A stretch of DNA of 64,000 bases from the NCBI GenBank assembly GCA_004802725.1, contig SGPM01000085.1, forward strand, positions 1 to 64,000, in the 5' to 3' direction. This DNA is from Antrodiella citrinella. Taxonomy: Eukaryota; Basidiomycota; Agaricomycetes; Polyporales; Steccherinaceae. Every line of letters starts with the position of its first letter. Position 1 is the stretch's first letter. The translations under genes were made by a program, and so were the position numbers. The notes below the pieces were generated by a model, which worked only from the letters and a program-made list of their open reading frames with translations, had not been told where the DNA came from and made no database searches. Positions 1-12,082 of this stretch are shown one piece after another.

Positions 1-1718
1 CTTGACCGTGCGCGCCGACTGCGCGCGCGTCGACGCGGGCAGCTCCGCGAACGAGATCCTCTTCGGCGTCGACCCGCCCGAGTGCGAGCCAAACCCGAAC
101 GGCGAGATCAGCGCGTCCGAGACGCTAAGCATGCTCAACGAGGGCGAGGGCGTGTGTCGGGGTGTCGATGGTTCCGAGCGGTTCTTCAGTGCGGATTGCC
201 GGGGTGGGGAGGGCGGACGGGTGGAGGAGGAGTGTCGGCCCTTGGTGAAGAGGCGCGAGACGGACGCTGTGGCGGTCGATGTGCCCGAGATGGGTGCAAC
301 GGTGGGTGGGGAGAGGAGCGTGGGGCGCACAGGTGACCTTTGCGGTATTGAAGGTGGTGGAGGTTGTTTTTCGAGGATGGTGCGCAGTGATTCGAGTGTG
401 CGGTCGACGTGCATCGTGTCTGAGGATGAAGAGTCTGAAGACGCAGAGAGCTCTTCTATGGATGGTATGGGAATCAAAGGTCTGGTCCTTTGAGAGGGGG
501 AGCCGCTGTCTCGAGCAGGGGTGACCGAACGACCGCGAACAGAGGGTGAGGTGCGTATGGGCGGAGGGGGAGATTTGGACCGGCGTCGCTTGAGGCTAGA
601 CACAACTGTAGATATTGTTGACGTACTAGATCTCCGAGTGGGTGGCTTGCGCACGATATACGACGATAAGACGTCTACGGCTCGTTTCGGCTGTTCAGGT
701 GCTGGCGGACGGGACGGGGAGGCATCCTGACTGTGGAAGCTGCGCTCCGAGGGTAAGGGGGTGGGGGGTAGATTGGTGGATGATCGTAGTCCGAGAGTGG
801 GAGGGAGGGTGATTTCGAATGGATCAGTCGTCGAGTCGACGTACATAGTCATCGCACGGGGTGCGGGGGCAATAAGGTCTCGCCGATTATGGTTGGATAA
901 CTGCAACTGGGACTCTGTCAAGCTGCGTTCGCGCGTCCGGAAGTCTAGCGACGGTCTTCGCAAACTGGAAGCCTGGACGCGCGCGGAAAGACTTTGCCCG
1001 GAGGTAGAGGTGGGCAAGCTTCGGCTGATAGAACCGCCAGGATCCTCGTCCCCAAACAAGTCCTCCACCCCATTTTCTATCTCTTTCAGGTCATCTAGGA
1101 TTGAGTTCTGCGCTGTGTGATTGCTACCGATTCTGGCTGAGAGATTGTGGGCATGCGAATCTAGTGTGGTATCTGCTGTTGTGTCGGCGAGTACGGTGGA
1201 GAGACTTGACTGCGTGGACATAGACGATTGCAGCAAGGTGTTGGACAGCTCTAGGGCATGCACGCTGCGTGCCAGGAGTGCGTCGAGGTAGGGGTCGTTC
1301 GAAGACGGTTGGGGTCTGCTTCTTGCACTGCTTCTCCGTGATAGACGTGAGTTGGATGAGTTGGATGAGCGACGGGGAGAATAGGAGAGAGGTGGGGTCG
1401 GGGAGTGTGTAGGGGGGTTTGACTGGCACGATCGTCAGCGTCGTCCGAGTCTATATCTGCGTCTCCCTCCTCCGAGCTGTCGGGATAGTCTGGAGGTCTG
1501 TCCGAGATGTCAATAGGAAGATCTACAGTCCTTTGCCAGGGTGGTGAGGTGTATACAGGAAGAGTGGCGTTCGAGTCAGAAGACAGGCGTAAGACGGATA
1601 GACGTTTACGATGGCCCCTTCTAAACGGAGGGGGGTTCATGGCCGTGATTGCGTAGTTTGAGGGACGGTAAATATCGAAAGGATTACGCGTCCGACGAGG
1701 TCGAGTCAGAGGAAACAC
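1..1718 (-). CDS. Hypothetical Ser/Pro/Thr-rich protein, 3' end beyond window, apparent frameshift
   Basis: The gene reads leftward from an ATG at 1718 and runs off the left edge, so its C-terminus is missing. The first 100 codons carry a basic opening and then an aromatic patch (VYTSPPWQR) and PPDYPDS followed by an acidic stretch. The rest is low-complexity, rich in Ser, Pro and Thr with basic clusters (SSLKRRRSKSPPPP), as in disordered regulatory proteins. The frame that starts at 1718 ends in a stop at 1251-1253, but the next frame is open from about 1415 to base 1. Switching frames at the run of six G (1412-1417, six C on the coding strand) gives one unbroken protein of more than 560 residues. 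No GT...AG pair near the switch restores phase, so an indel is likelier than an intron. An ATG at 1640 is an alternative start. The gene is divergent from the OPT transporter (268 bp). I do not recognise a named family. Confidence 0.6.
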
Positions 1719-1986
1719 GGATCCGACCAGCGAGAAATCCGTTGGAGAGAGTCAAAAGTTGGGAAGATCTAGGTGGTCATGAACAAACGCAATTGCAATG
1801 TTCGCAGGGCCGAAGTAGGCACTCCGCATGGCTATTTCATCCACGTGCTGATAACGCTCTGTCTCTCCGCAACGTCCGTCTCGCCTTCAAGCCATCCGGG
1901 GCAGGATTGTACTGGTTTACAAGTACTGGAGTTCCGCGTGTTATCGGAGAGGTATTATTACCAGGTATACGATCTATATGGCGTGT

Positions 1987-4755
1987 ATGGCTGAGTCATT
2001 GCAATCGTCGCCATGGGCGTCTGAGAGATTGCTCAGCGAAAGTCTGTCCTCTCGGAGTCCCTCGCAGTGCCACCAAAGCTGCCCATCCGTGTCAGCTGTA
2101 TGGACCCCCAACTTACATGACATGTCCGTTAGAAACTCATTCAGGTAGCCCGTCTGTCTAAAAAGCCCTCTTACGTCGTCACTCATCACTCTTCCAGAAT
2201 ACTCGGCAATCGACTCCGTGCTTTTGGCGCGGGAGGTGTCGTGAGCGAGTCTGGCGACGGTCATGAATTCACAGTGAGTACACCTACGTTCTACGCGATA
2301 TTCTTTGCCATTGAAGCTTTGCACCCTACAGCTGCGCGCAGTCGTGCTTGGTCTCCTCATCGGATGCCTGCTATGTTTCACGAACCTCTACTTCGGTCTG
2401 CAGACCGGATGGATCAGCATGTACGTGTACTGGAGCATACCGTCAACGCGCCACGCTCATACGATGGCTTTTCAGGATGTCACTGCAGTCAGCTTTGATT
2501 GGCTTCCTGTTCTCCAAGCTTCTGCCAACTCCGATCACAGCACAGGAGAACATCGTACTCCAGACAACCGCAGTCGCGACAGGCACCGTGAGTTGTCCTC
2601 TCGTACCTCCAATGAGCTATCTCGACCTGATTTCGCGTTCAGATGCCATTAGCGGCAGGATTTGTTGGTATCTTGCCCGCACTAGGACTCCTCGACGAAG
2701 ATCGTGATGGCAGCCCCCCAATACACCTCACTTGGATCGCGTCGATTGGTTGGTCGTGTGCCGTCGCATACTTTGGGTGAGTTCTTACCCATCTTCACAC
2801 TCGTTGTTTTATTTACAACCCATTTGTGCAGTGTTTTCCTTTCTCCTCCTCTCCGGAAACAAGTGGTACGTGTTCAGACGTATATTACCACCATCCAAAC
2901 TCACAGAACGTGCTATTGCAGATCATAGAAGAACAGCTCGCGTTCCCCTCGGGAACAGCGACCGCCCAACTCATCTCCGTGTTACACGACCTGCCGCCTC
3001 CAGATGCCTCGAAACTTCGTCGGAGAGCTGGGTACACAGAGATGCTCACGGATGAGCTTGATCGGTCCGACGCGTCAACGCCTTTGATGCCAGATCCTGA
3101 AGACAGAGACCCCGTCGCTAATAAGCCTGAAGGATGGTCTGCACTCACATATAGTTTCCTCGCCTCAGGCGTCATGACTGTATGTCGTTTGCTATAGTCG
3201 TATATGGCATGTACTGACGATTTTACTCTAGTTGGCCGCCTACTTTTACCCGGTTATCTTTTCGATACCTCTCTTTGGCACGTATCTCGCAAAAGAATGG
3301 TTATGGACCTTTACGCCCAGTTTATCCTACATCGGACAAGGTATTATCATGGGATTCCCCACAACCCTCAGCATGAATCTCGTGAGTCCTCCCCACTTAG
3401 CCCATTTCATGTCCGGTTTGCCTATACGTGTTCTACTCCACAGGGAATGTTAGTCGGCTGGGGCATCCTCTCCCCCTTCGCCAAGACCTCCGGTTGGGCC
3501 CCCGGCCCCGTAGGCGACATGACCTCCGGCGCGCGTGGCTGGATCCTCTGGACGTCCCTCGCGATCATGTGCACCGACAGCCTCGTCTCGCTCTTCCCCG
3601 TCGTTTCTGAGATCTTCACCGAGAAGATTTGGAACCGTCGCGACGACAGCGACAAGGAGGATAAGGAGGTGGAGACGGAGGATAGGCTCGTGCCTATGAA
3701 GTGGGTCGTGTGGGGCTTGGGGGGGAGTGTGGTATTTGGGACGATTGTTGTGTGGTTGGTGTTCGGAGATGAGGGGATCAAGCCGTGGGCGACATTGATT
3801 GGGTTTGGGATGGGCGGGTTGCTCAGTGTGCTTGGGTGCGTGGTTATTTTCGTACTTTCCAGGCTTGAGCTAACGCACACACCCACTTTCAGTGTTCGTG
3901 CTCTCGGAGAGACGGACTTGAACCCTGTCAGTGGACTCGGAAAGATCAGCCAACTTCTCTTCGCGTGGATCCAACCAGGAAATGTGGTGGCCAATATCAT
4001 TGCAGGAGGTGTTGCTGAAGCTGGTGCCCAACAGTACGCCATCTTTGCATGCATATACCCCATTCTTTGACTAAATCTCTCATTTACTAGGGCGGGTGAC
4101 CTCATGCAAGATCTGAAGACAGGTCATCTCATCCGTGCTTCCCCTAGAGCTCAGTTCTACGGACAACTCATTGGCTCGACACTGTCGATCGTGGTCACTA
4201 CAACTGCGTACAATTTGTATAACCGTGCATATCAGATTCCTGGTCCTTCATTCCCCGCACCAACAGCCTATGTATGGCTCGGTCTCGCTCGTCTTCTACG
4301 TACGTCGTACGCCCATCCTTCACAATGAGTTTCGGCTACTAACATCATCGATCGATTCATGACATGCAGAAGACGGCGAGCTCCCAGAGAAAAGCCGAGA
4401 ATTCATGATTCTCTCCGCCCTCCTCTTCGGCGTCATCTCTGCGCTCAAGACACGCGCGACTCTCCACAACCGGTCCTACGCCAAATGGATCCCCTCTGGC
4501 GTCGCGTTCGCCATCGGGTTCCTCAACACCCCCTCGTTCTCACTCGCCCGGCTCATCGGCGGCGTCGTCGAGTACGTGTATTATCAGCGGTATGGGAAGG
4601 AGAAGGGGGGGATCAGGCTGGTGATTATTGCGAGCGGGTTCGTGCTGGGAGAGGGCGTGATTAGTATTGTGTCGTTGGTGTTGAAGACGTTTGGGGTGGG
4701 TGTTGCGAGTTGTTGGGGGTGCGCGCATGGGTTGTGTGGAGGGTGTCCTGCGTAG
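1987..4755 (+). CDS. OPT-family oligopeptide transporter (YGL114W-like)
   Basis: Twelve exons splice to 712 residues: 1987-2144, 2198-2273, 2332-2420, 2476-2587, 2643-2776, 2832-2865, 2922-3179, 3232-3381, 3444-3835, 3893-4033, 4091-4299, 4370-4755. Every junction has GT...AG and phases agree. The protein is a polytopic membrane carrier. The first membrane segments contain the OPT signature region (FTNLYFGLQTGWISM, then TPITAQENIVLQT), and later segments include FPSGTATAQL and GWGILSPFAK. OPT proteins import small peptides or metal chelates with protons; the substrate here cannot be read from sequence. It most resembles the YGL114W branch. The ATG at 1987 was chosen because the 53-nt intron after it joins in phase to conserved sequence. 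The C-terminus is unusual: two CxxC pairs (CWGC and, after HGL, CGGC) end the last exon. A GT...AG pair from 4696 would replace that tail, but I prefer the unspliced end. Confidence 0.9.
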
Positions 4756-6507
4756 ATGGTGTGCTCTGCTCACTTATTTTTTGACCACATTACTAGGAAG
4801 TAGACGGGGGAATGCATTTCTCCTTCATTTCGAGTTGTCCGCTGTCGCTGTCGTCACCCCAGGGCCACCATCCTTCGAAGCCCCAGCCGAAAGTTTGAGG
4901 ATTTGACGTTAGCCTCACAGGCTTCAGTGTCTGTTATTTCGAGAACAGAAGGGAAGGTGGCTGCTGCGTCGACTCGGAACAATGAGACGTTCCCGTGACC
5001 GCCATCGTCGCTGTAATGTAATGTCACTGCATTCGTGATCGACGTCGCGACAGTAAGTGGATATGTTATTATAAAGCCGCGCCATGTACATTTCGTATGC
5101 GGGATAGAAATTTCCGGCCCCATTGACGGCTGAAATTAAAAAACAAAAAAACTGCATTCGTGATCTCTATGTTAGGCGCCCATCTAAATTCTCAGAACAA
5201 TTTCAACAAATGTTGCGAATGGTCCTCGGCGTCGAAGGAACGTTCGTGCACTGTTCCACTTCGTTCTTCTCGTGGGCAATTATATGGTGGACTTCCCTCT
5301 CCGCTTTTACACCACAACTACCACCTTTACTGTTCTTCCGCGAAATTTTTACGAGGTACACGGGTTCGCTGAACGTTGGAACGGCCGGTCGGACTGAGCG
5401 AATGAGTCTCTTCCAGCGTGCAAGCAAGGCGGCCTGCGTCTTATGGTTCGTGCATGTGTCGGGTGCGGTGTAGGCGGCGCATATGCGTTGTTGGCACTAG
5501 GGCGAACTTCTGGAACGAAAAATCAGGGCCTCGAGGTGAGTTCCTTCAAAGTGAAGGTTCAAGGGGATCCTTGAACGTGCGTTGTGGCTGGCTGTGGCTG
5601 CCACGATATCTCTTCTGTTAGATCTCTCTGGTGTCTGCACTTGAAATGCATCTGTACCCATGGGTGCGAACCAAGCCTGGAGATGCCATCTGTGTGGGGA
5701 TCTCTGAGATTCATATACTGCAGCATTGCCTCGCAGTGTTGCAGAGAGTGCACATGATGGTTTTCCCCCATATCCCCCTGGTTTCCCTGGTCATGTTGGG
5801 TTGATGCTAACCCATACTAGATCAAGTGGGCCTCCGATATCCATTCTTTCGCGCGTCCTCCAATCGCAAAACGCCCATTCCCAGGGACGCCCGGACGCTC
5901 GTTGGTTATAGCAGGCTGCAGGCCATCGCATCTCGATTCTCAGTCTCTCGAGCGATCGCACGTTGACCAGATATCGTGGCCTCCGTACACTATCTGTCTT
6001 TTTTGGAGGTCTATTCCTTCCCTTCCCGGCATCCCTCCACCAAAGCATCGAGGACTACGAGAGTAGCCGGACCCAAACGTGCGTCATGAAGATGTTCTTT
6101 CGCTCTCAAGCAGCGACCCACGGTCTGTCGTTTGTTATTCCCAGCTGTTTCTGATGTCGATCGCATCCAATCCTATCCCCTGCATACCGCACCGCAATCG
6201 ATACTGATACAATGATACTGTTGTCGTTACTATTCGGTAGGGGGGACGGACGTCTTCGGGGGCTGCAGTTGCGCTTGCTCGTTCTTCTCGGTTATCCATC
6301 CAGGCGCGAGCAACGACCTCAAAACCGTCGCCTGATCTGTGTCATGATAGGATGAGGACCTTAAACCAGCCCCCACATTTCTCGTCTGAAATCCACCCCT
6401 TCCTTGCCTTCTTCGCCGTGCCACCCGTGAATCACACGCTGCTCGTGCTCGTGCTCGTCGCTTCATGTGCGCAACTGACCCTAGTCATTGTCTGCGCTCT
6501 GTAACTG
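4756..6507. other. Intergenic region, mostly without recognisable coding signal
   Basis: This 1.75-kb gap between the OPT transporter and BTA1 contains no plus-strand frame with convincing coding character. The minus strand between about 4854 and 5430 is treated separately as a possible small gene. The last few hundred bases presumably hold the BTA1 promoter and leader; no clear TATA element stands out. Confidence 0.5.
4854..5427 (-). CDS. Possible small two-exon gene (uncertain)
   Basis: A minus-strand open segment (5427-5203, 74 codons, basic, extendable upstream) is followed by a strong 3' splice site: a T-rich tract ending TTTCAG at about 5131-5129. After it comes a second open segment of about 90 codons to a TGA at 4854. 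The second segment reads smoothly (GGHGNVSLFRVDAA, ATFPSVLEITDTEA). No donor that joins the two in phase could be fixed, no initiator ATG is certain, and no family is recognised. It may be a small real gene with its 3' end facing the OPT gene, or chance open frames. Confidence 0.22.
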
Positions 6508-9500
6508 ATGCTCATTGGTCTCGTCTTCCCCGTGAACAGCATGATTTCTTTGGCTTATGAGCTGAAGGGCGTGTCGGGCTGGTCACTTCTCGCCGGTGGC
6601 GCCGCAGTCGCGTTCCTCGTGTTCCTCTCCTACAGAGTCCTTGAGCCCTACGCCAAATTCATCTGGCACTCGTTCATCGCCCCCATTGGCGCTGCCGATC
6701 AGCGGGGACGTCTCGAGAAGGTGAGAGCGGTTTGAGCTGCGAATGGTCGTGTGGGGACGGTCGCTGATGCGCGCGTACAGTTTTATAAGGGACAGGCGAA
6801 TGCTTACGACACGACGCGGAGGGGGCTCTTGAGAGGGCGTATGACGATGCTGAACTTGGGTGCGGCGCATCTGCGGGAGATGCAGGCATCCGACCCAGGA
6901 GGACGATTGGTGTGGGTGGACATTGGCGGAGGAACTGGTCCGTCATCTCTCATACGCTTCAATAATGTCAAAACACTGACCTTTGTTTCCCCTCTGATAG
7001 GATTCAACATCGAGTCCATGGAGAGGTTCTTCCCCATCTCCAATTTTGACGCGGTGTACCTCGTCGATCTGTGCGAGCCTCTGCTCGACATCGCCCGCAA
7101 GCGCTTTGCGCGTCGCGGATGGAACAATGTCCATGTCATCTGCGCGGACGCGTCCAGTTTTGTGCTCCCCGAGCCTGGCTGGTCCAACGGCCGCGAGGCC
7201 AAAGGCTCTCTCAGCTTTGTCACGCTCAGTTATTCCCTTTCCATGGTACGTCTTCCCCCACTTCCCATCCATTCTCATGTCCTTTTTATATGTCGCGTTC
7301 TCTGTATTCTCGGTGTTCTGGTGTTGTTGTGTTGTTCGCGTGCTCACGTTCGGAGATTTGTCTAGATACCCAACTTTTACCCCGTTTTGGACCGTATTTC
7401 CCATTTGCTCCACCCCCAGAAGGGTATTTTTGGTGTCGTCGATTTCTACACCGCTGGCCGCTCGTCCTCGCAGACTCTGCACGAGCGCGCGATCGGTGGA
7501 TCGGGCAAGGAGTGCGGGTGGATCTCCCGTTGGTTCTGGCAGATTTGGTTCGACTTTGACCACGTGTCGCTTGGACCCCAGCGGAGGGATTACTTAGAGT
7601 ACAAGTTCGGTACTGTGAGTATTTTCCACATGTCTGCTTTCGTTTCCAAGCTTACGATGTGTACAGATCAAGAGCTACAACGGCCGCAACCGTTTCGTTC
7701 TGCCCTTCATCGTCCGCATGTATGCTGCTTTCTCTCTGTCGCAATGTGTACTTCTCATAACGTCTGTGTCACAGCCCATACTACATCTGGCTCGGTCGCT
7801 GCCGCACAGCAGATGTCTCTCGCTTCGTGCACGCGTTCGAAGTGGAGAGCGGAAACACGATCGGAAACACGACTCCTCATGCGTTGAAAGCCATCAAGGC
7901 TCAGGATGACATCCCTGAGTTTGAGGATCTCGGAGAGTCTGCCGTGCAGCTGAGCTCGCCGTCGAGCAGGAAGGCTGCCAGGGAGGCAGTTGTCATTGAC
8001 GTTTCCCCTCCTCTCAGTACTTTCCATTATGCGATCCGCAACGTAAGTATCATTTCTTCTGCAATCTACTGGTTTCCAGAAGTGGAACTGACGTGATGAT
8101 GTTTATAGCCATGGAGACTGCCATACTACGAGCAGAAGATTCACAAGGAGTTCCGGTCTTTCATCTACGCTTTTACTTGGGAAGATCCTGAGGAGGATAT
8201 GAAACACTTGAACCTCGGTCCGGATGACTCTATGTTCGTCATCACCTCTGCTGGTGACAATGCGTTGCACTACGCCATCGCCGCCCAGCCCAAGCGTGTA
8301 AGTTGCACCCAGTGAACGCGCTCGAGCCATTTCAACTCATCATTCGCATCCGTTGTAGATCCACTGTGTCGACGTAAACCCATGCCAAGGCCATCTCTTC
8401 GAGCTCAAACTCGCTGGTATCCAAGGCCTCACCTACGCCGAGTTCTTCTCCATGTTCGGTGAAGGCTGCCAACCCGCTTTCCGCCACCTCCTCGACGCCA
8501 AGCTCTCCCCGCTCCTCTCTTCTTTGTGCTACCAATTCTGGCGCATCAACAGCCACATGTTCCACAAATCCTTCTACATGAGCGGGTATTCCGGTTGGGC
8601 ACTCCGCCTCGCGCAGTGGATCTTCCGTATCGCAGGGGTCCAGGAGGACGTGCGCCTCATGTGCGAGGCGGGGTCGATCCCTGAGCAGGAGCGTATCTGG
8701 CGCGAGGCGATCCGGCCGGTGTTCTTGAACCCCATCGTCGTTGCGTTACTGAAGAACCCGATCTTCTGCTGGAACGCGTTGGGTGTCCCGATGAACCAGA
8801 GGAAGATGTTCTTGGATGAGGGATCTGCGTTTGATTTCGTGAAGGATACGTTTGATCCTATCCCTTCGACCGCTTTGCTTCGGGATGGAGCCTATCACTA
8901 CCTCCTGGTAAGTGATCCTCAAGAGATTATACGTGATCGTATTGTTGAAGTTGTTATCTGCAGCCTTTATTGGGCAAGTATACCCACAGCTCCTGCCCCG
9001 CATACCTCACTCGTGAGGGATTCAATAGCCTGAGGGAGGACGAGTGCAAAGCTCTCGATGCCTTCCGTCTGCACACGGACTCCATTATCAAGTAAGTCTA
9101 CTCACCCATATTTCCATCTCCTTTACAATTAACTGACGATCCTCCTTCTCAGCGTCCTCCGCGGCTTGCCAGAAGAGTCCATCACGCGCGCCGTGATCAT
9201 GGACCATCTCGACTGGTTCACCCCCGGCAGTGCCGACCTTGACGACGAGATCGCCAACTTCTTCCGCGTGTGCTCGAAGGGCGGGTTCGTACTCCTGCGG
9301 TCCGCCGCGAAAAATCCATGGTACATGCAAAAGTACGTTCCCACTGAGCATGCTACATTTCCCGGTAACTAACGGCTCGTGCTTTATAGCTTTAGCAAAG
9401 CCGGGTTCAAAGTCTCTTGCATCTCTGTGAGGTCGGGGAACAAGGTTGCTATTGACCGTGTAAACATGTATGTCCTGCATGATCTCTTGACTCTGATCGT

Positions 9501-9559
9501 TTGCTCATTCACTGTGTGTTACTTTTAGGTATGCATCTTTCTGGAAGGCGGAGAAGTAG
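6508..9559 (+). CDS. BTA1: Betaine lipid synthase (DGTS synthase)
   Basis: Twelve exons give 779 residues: 6508-6720, 6781-6937, 7001-7245, 7366-7614, 7667-7719, 7775-8042, 8109-8297, 8359-8907, 8964-9091, 9153-9332, 9390-9467, 9529-9559. The enzyme makes the phosphorus-free membrane lipid diacylglyceryl-trimethylhomoserine. An amino-carboxypropyl group from S-adenosylmethionine is moved to diacylglycerol and then methylated three times. Residues 1-70 hold a hydrophobic membrane segment. A class I methyltransferase domain follows, with the SAM-binding VDIGGGTG at 117-124 and an acidic strand end in VYLVDLCEPL. The C-terminal half is the BtaA-like DUF3419 domain (IHCVDVNPCQGHLFELKLAG). As known for fungal enzymes, the methyltransferase half precedes the BtaA half, the reverse of the algal order. 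The last exon is 31 nt. Fungi commonly induce this gene on phosphate starvation, but no regulatory site was identified here. Confidence 0.93.
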
Positions 9560-10021
9560 GCTATGTATCATTAGATGGTATATTGTATTCATTTTCACGG
9601 GTTTATACGACTTTTTTTTTACGATTTTGGATCTTTGGGACTTCGTGCTCTGCTTTATGCTTGCGCGCTTCACACGTAAACGCTGCTGCCGTTCGAACTT
9701 CGAACTGCACCATCATGTGCATCTTTTACGAACTTTTGTTCAGAGTAGCTCTGAGACTTTCTGATAAGTGCGTACACGTCGTTCGTTGCGTCACGTCAAG
9801 CTAACAGTCATTCGTGTTATGAAGTAGTATAGGGCTGACTCGGAATCATCATGATCTCCACAGGTGGAAACAAGTACAATACAATGCGTCTTCTTCGAAA
9901 GCATCTGCAAATGTTGCCTTATCAGAATGGGTTCTGAGGAGTAATGCTGTCTCAACGTACCTGCTTTGAAGCTCTGAGATTCAAGCTTATGATTTACGCT
10001 TCGTGAAGAAGGAGTTGAGGT
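9560..10021. other. Intergenic region after BTA1
   Basis: It holds the BTA1 3' untranslated region, including a run of nine T near 9612-9620, and the 3' side of the small gene on the opposite strand. No coding signal was seen. Confidence 0.5.
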
Positions 10022-10291
10022 CTACGACTCGTGAACTCGTATATACGAGACTTCATGCATCACCATCAGCCTCGATATTGGAGTCTGCAATCGAAGAAAA
10101 GGTACGTACTCAGGCTTCCTCTCTGCACTCTTCTTCCACATATTGAACCTCGTCATGACACCCGTCCGCAGGGTGTAACGGGCTTGGTTCCCTGGTCTGA
10201 TACTGCCTCTCGTGATTCCACCCTTGGTGTTGGGGTAGTACTGGAACGAGATGATGTCCTTGCTGCTGTTCTTTACGAAGATGTCTACCAT
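10022..10291 (-). CDS. Small hypothetical protein
   Basis: A minus-strand gene begins with ATG at 10291. About 60 codons read well (MVDIFVKNSSKDIISFQYYP, then repeated Gly/Arg and the aromatic FNMWKK). At 10109 a consensus donor (GA|GTACGT) is present, so the coding sequence probably splices there to a short last exon; acceptors near 10022 give two possible ends, one of about 70 residues. Without splicing the frame closes at 10022 after 89 codons. A TATA-like element lies about 92 bp upstream. No signal peptide, transmembrane segment or known domain is visible. Convergent with BTA1. Confidence 0.42.
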   Translation of the reverse strand: MVDIFVKNSSKDIISFQYYPNTKGGITRGSIRPGNQARYTLRTGVMTRFNMWKKSAERKPEYVPFLRLQTPISRLMVMHEVSYIRVHES

Positions 10292-10382
10292 GTTGATGTT
10301 GTGTGGTTGGTACTGGTACTGATGAGGTGAGTTTCGTGCTCGAGGGTGCGGTAGATAAAAGGGCCCATGGATGCTGACGTGC

Positions 10383-10388
10383 TTTATA
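10383..10388 (-). promoter_or_regulatory. TATA-like element upstream of the small gene
   Basis: The minus strand reads TATAAA here, about 92 bp before the ATG at 10291, a plausible spacing for a promoter element of that gene. The call rests on position and sequence alone. Confidence 0.3.
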
Positions 10389-11111
10389 TTGTAGCGTCTA
10401 CATTAAGTTCTGTCGACACATACGGCCGTTCGCCTGGAAGACACTAAGGCTGAACAGACGAACATCGCAATGTTAGATTCGCCGCTCAACCGTGAGAAGG
10501 GCCCCTAATTGAACTGCAAGGTTTCGCTCTCAAGTTGTACATGAGGCAGGGTAGCGAGAAGTGCGGCTGCAGCGGTTCTTCAGCGTGTCCGAGCTTACGA
10601 GTCGGACGTGTCGATATTAGGACATGGTGTCTAGCACATTAACCAAGTATATCCGAGAAAGGGTGCAATTAGCTGTGTTGAAGCCGTGAAGGTGGTTCCA
10701 TGCATGTCTTTTGTCTGTTCACATCACTGACTTTGACATATGCAGACGCGCATTATATACAATCTTATTCATTGCGTGCTGCTTGTGCTATGCCTACTAC
10801 CACCGACGTGCGTCCACAGCAATCCAAAGCATGGAACCCTATAATAGTCAAGCGCGCAGGATGCTGTAAGGCACTGCAACACGCTGTAGCAGCGTGATAC
10901 TAGTACCTCCTGTGCTACAAGGTTATGCACAGTCAAACAATGCGAAGAATGGAACGAGACTGTGACATACATTCAAGATGGACCGAGTAAGCCATCATCT
11001 TCCTCGTCTTTAAAGGTCCATTTGATAGAGGGCCCATATCCCCCAGACTCGTCACCTTTATTGTGCGACAAGCCCGCTATCAACCACTCTACAACTAGAA
11101 CTCTCGCAAGA
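10389..11111. other. Intergenic region before the NAP-like gene
   Basis: About 720 bp between divergent genes. Short open frames on both strands lack codon bias or splice signals. The region presumably carries the promoters of the small minus-strand gene and of the histone chaperone. Confidence 0.45.
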
Positions 11112-12082
11112 ATGGCCACCGAACGACTCCCTTTTGAGCCTGTGCTCAGCGACAAGGATCGTAAACGGCTCGCCGAGTTCAAGAAAGATGTCGACCGTAC
11201 TGACCTTCTCCTCGGTACGGCCCCACCCGTTCCAACCGTCTATCCAAGCGTTCTTGACTGAGTTGATATCTAGAATTTGACGAATACAAGAAGATGGCTC
11301 CCGTATACGAGCGACGCAAGGCGTTGACCAAGACGATCCCGAAGTTCTGGCCAGTCGCTCTCCTCCGCCATCCGTCGGTCAAGTTAGAATTCGAGAAGCG
11401 CGAGGACGTGGATGCGATCCAATACCTCGAGCATGTCGACATCAAGCGAGATCCCAAAGAACCTAGGGCATATACTCTTGAGTTTGTACGTCGTTCAAGC
11501 TTAGAGCCGAAATATGGTGCCGGTGACTGACCATGTCCAATTAGACGTTCGGAAGGAATCCGTACTTTGAGGACTCTGTTCTCAGGAAAGAGTTCAGATA
11601 TGTCGAGCCCAAGACTCGTACGCAAGAAAGGGCCGATAGCGAGGGCTTCAAATGGTCCATGCTAGACTTTGACTGGGAGAAGGATGTCAAACCTCAGGTG
11701 AAGCCTTCTGCTTCGCCATCACGTCGGTATGTTTCCGACATCTGACCATGCATGCAGGCATCCCGAATCCGATGGAAGCCAGGGAAAGACCTGAGCAGGA
11801 AGTATCCGAAGGAAGAGGACGACGGCGAGGTCACTGAGCTCGGCAGCTTCTTCAACTGGTTCACCATCACGTCCGACCCTTTCGACGTATGTTATTCCTC
11901 TGTCACGGTCATAAGAGTGAATAGTAACTCAGCTGATCTCTGTTTAGCTTGGGGTCATCATCGGAGAGGAGATATTCCCTGATGCTATTGGATACTTCAC
12001 GGGAGACATCCACGGTCCCGACTCAGACGACGACGACGACGACAACTCAGACGATGATGATGATGACGACGACAGTGATTGA
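11112..12082 (+). CDS. NAP/SET-family histone chaperone
   Basis: Five exons (11112-11214, 11274-11485, 11545-11697, 11758-11886, 11948-12082) splice to 243 residues. The N-terminal helix (residues 10-50) is charged and suits the long dimerisation helix of this family. The earmuff domain contains IPKFWPVALLRHP, the equivalent of the IP-x-FW-x-x-x-x-x-x-HP signature of SET/TAF-I, and later FFNWFTI. The protein ends in a run of Asp and Ser encoded by a GAC/GAT repeat, the acidic tail typical of histone chaperones. It probably binds H2A-H2B or H3-H4 in the nucleus. Size and a single short domain favour the SET/Vps75 type over Nap1. Confidence 0.85.

Noticed and set aside
1974..2381. Minus-strand frame of 135 codons
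   Set aside because: It is antisense to the first exons of the OPT transporter and carries no motif.
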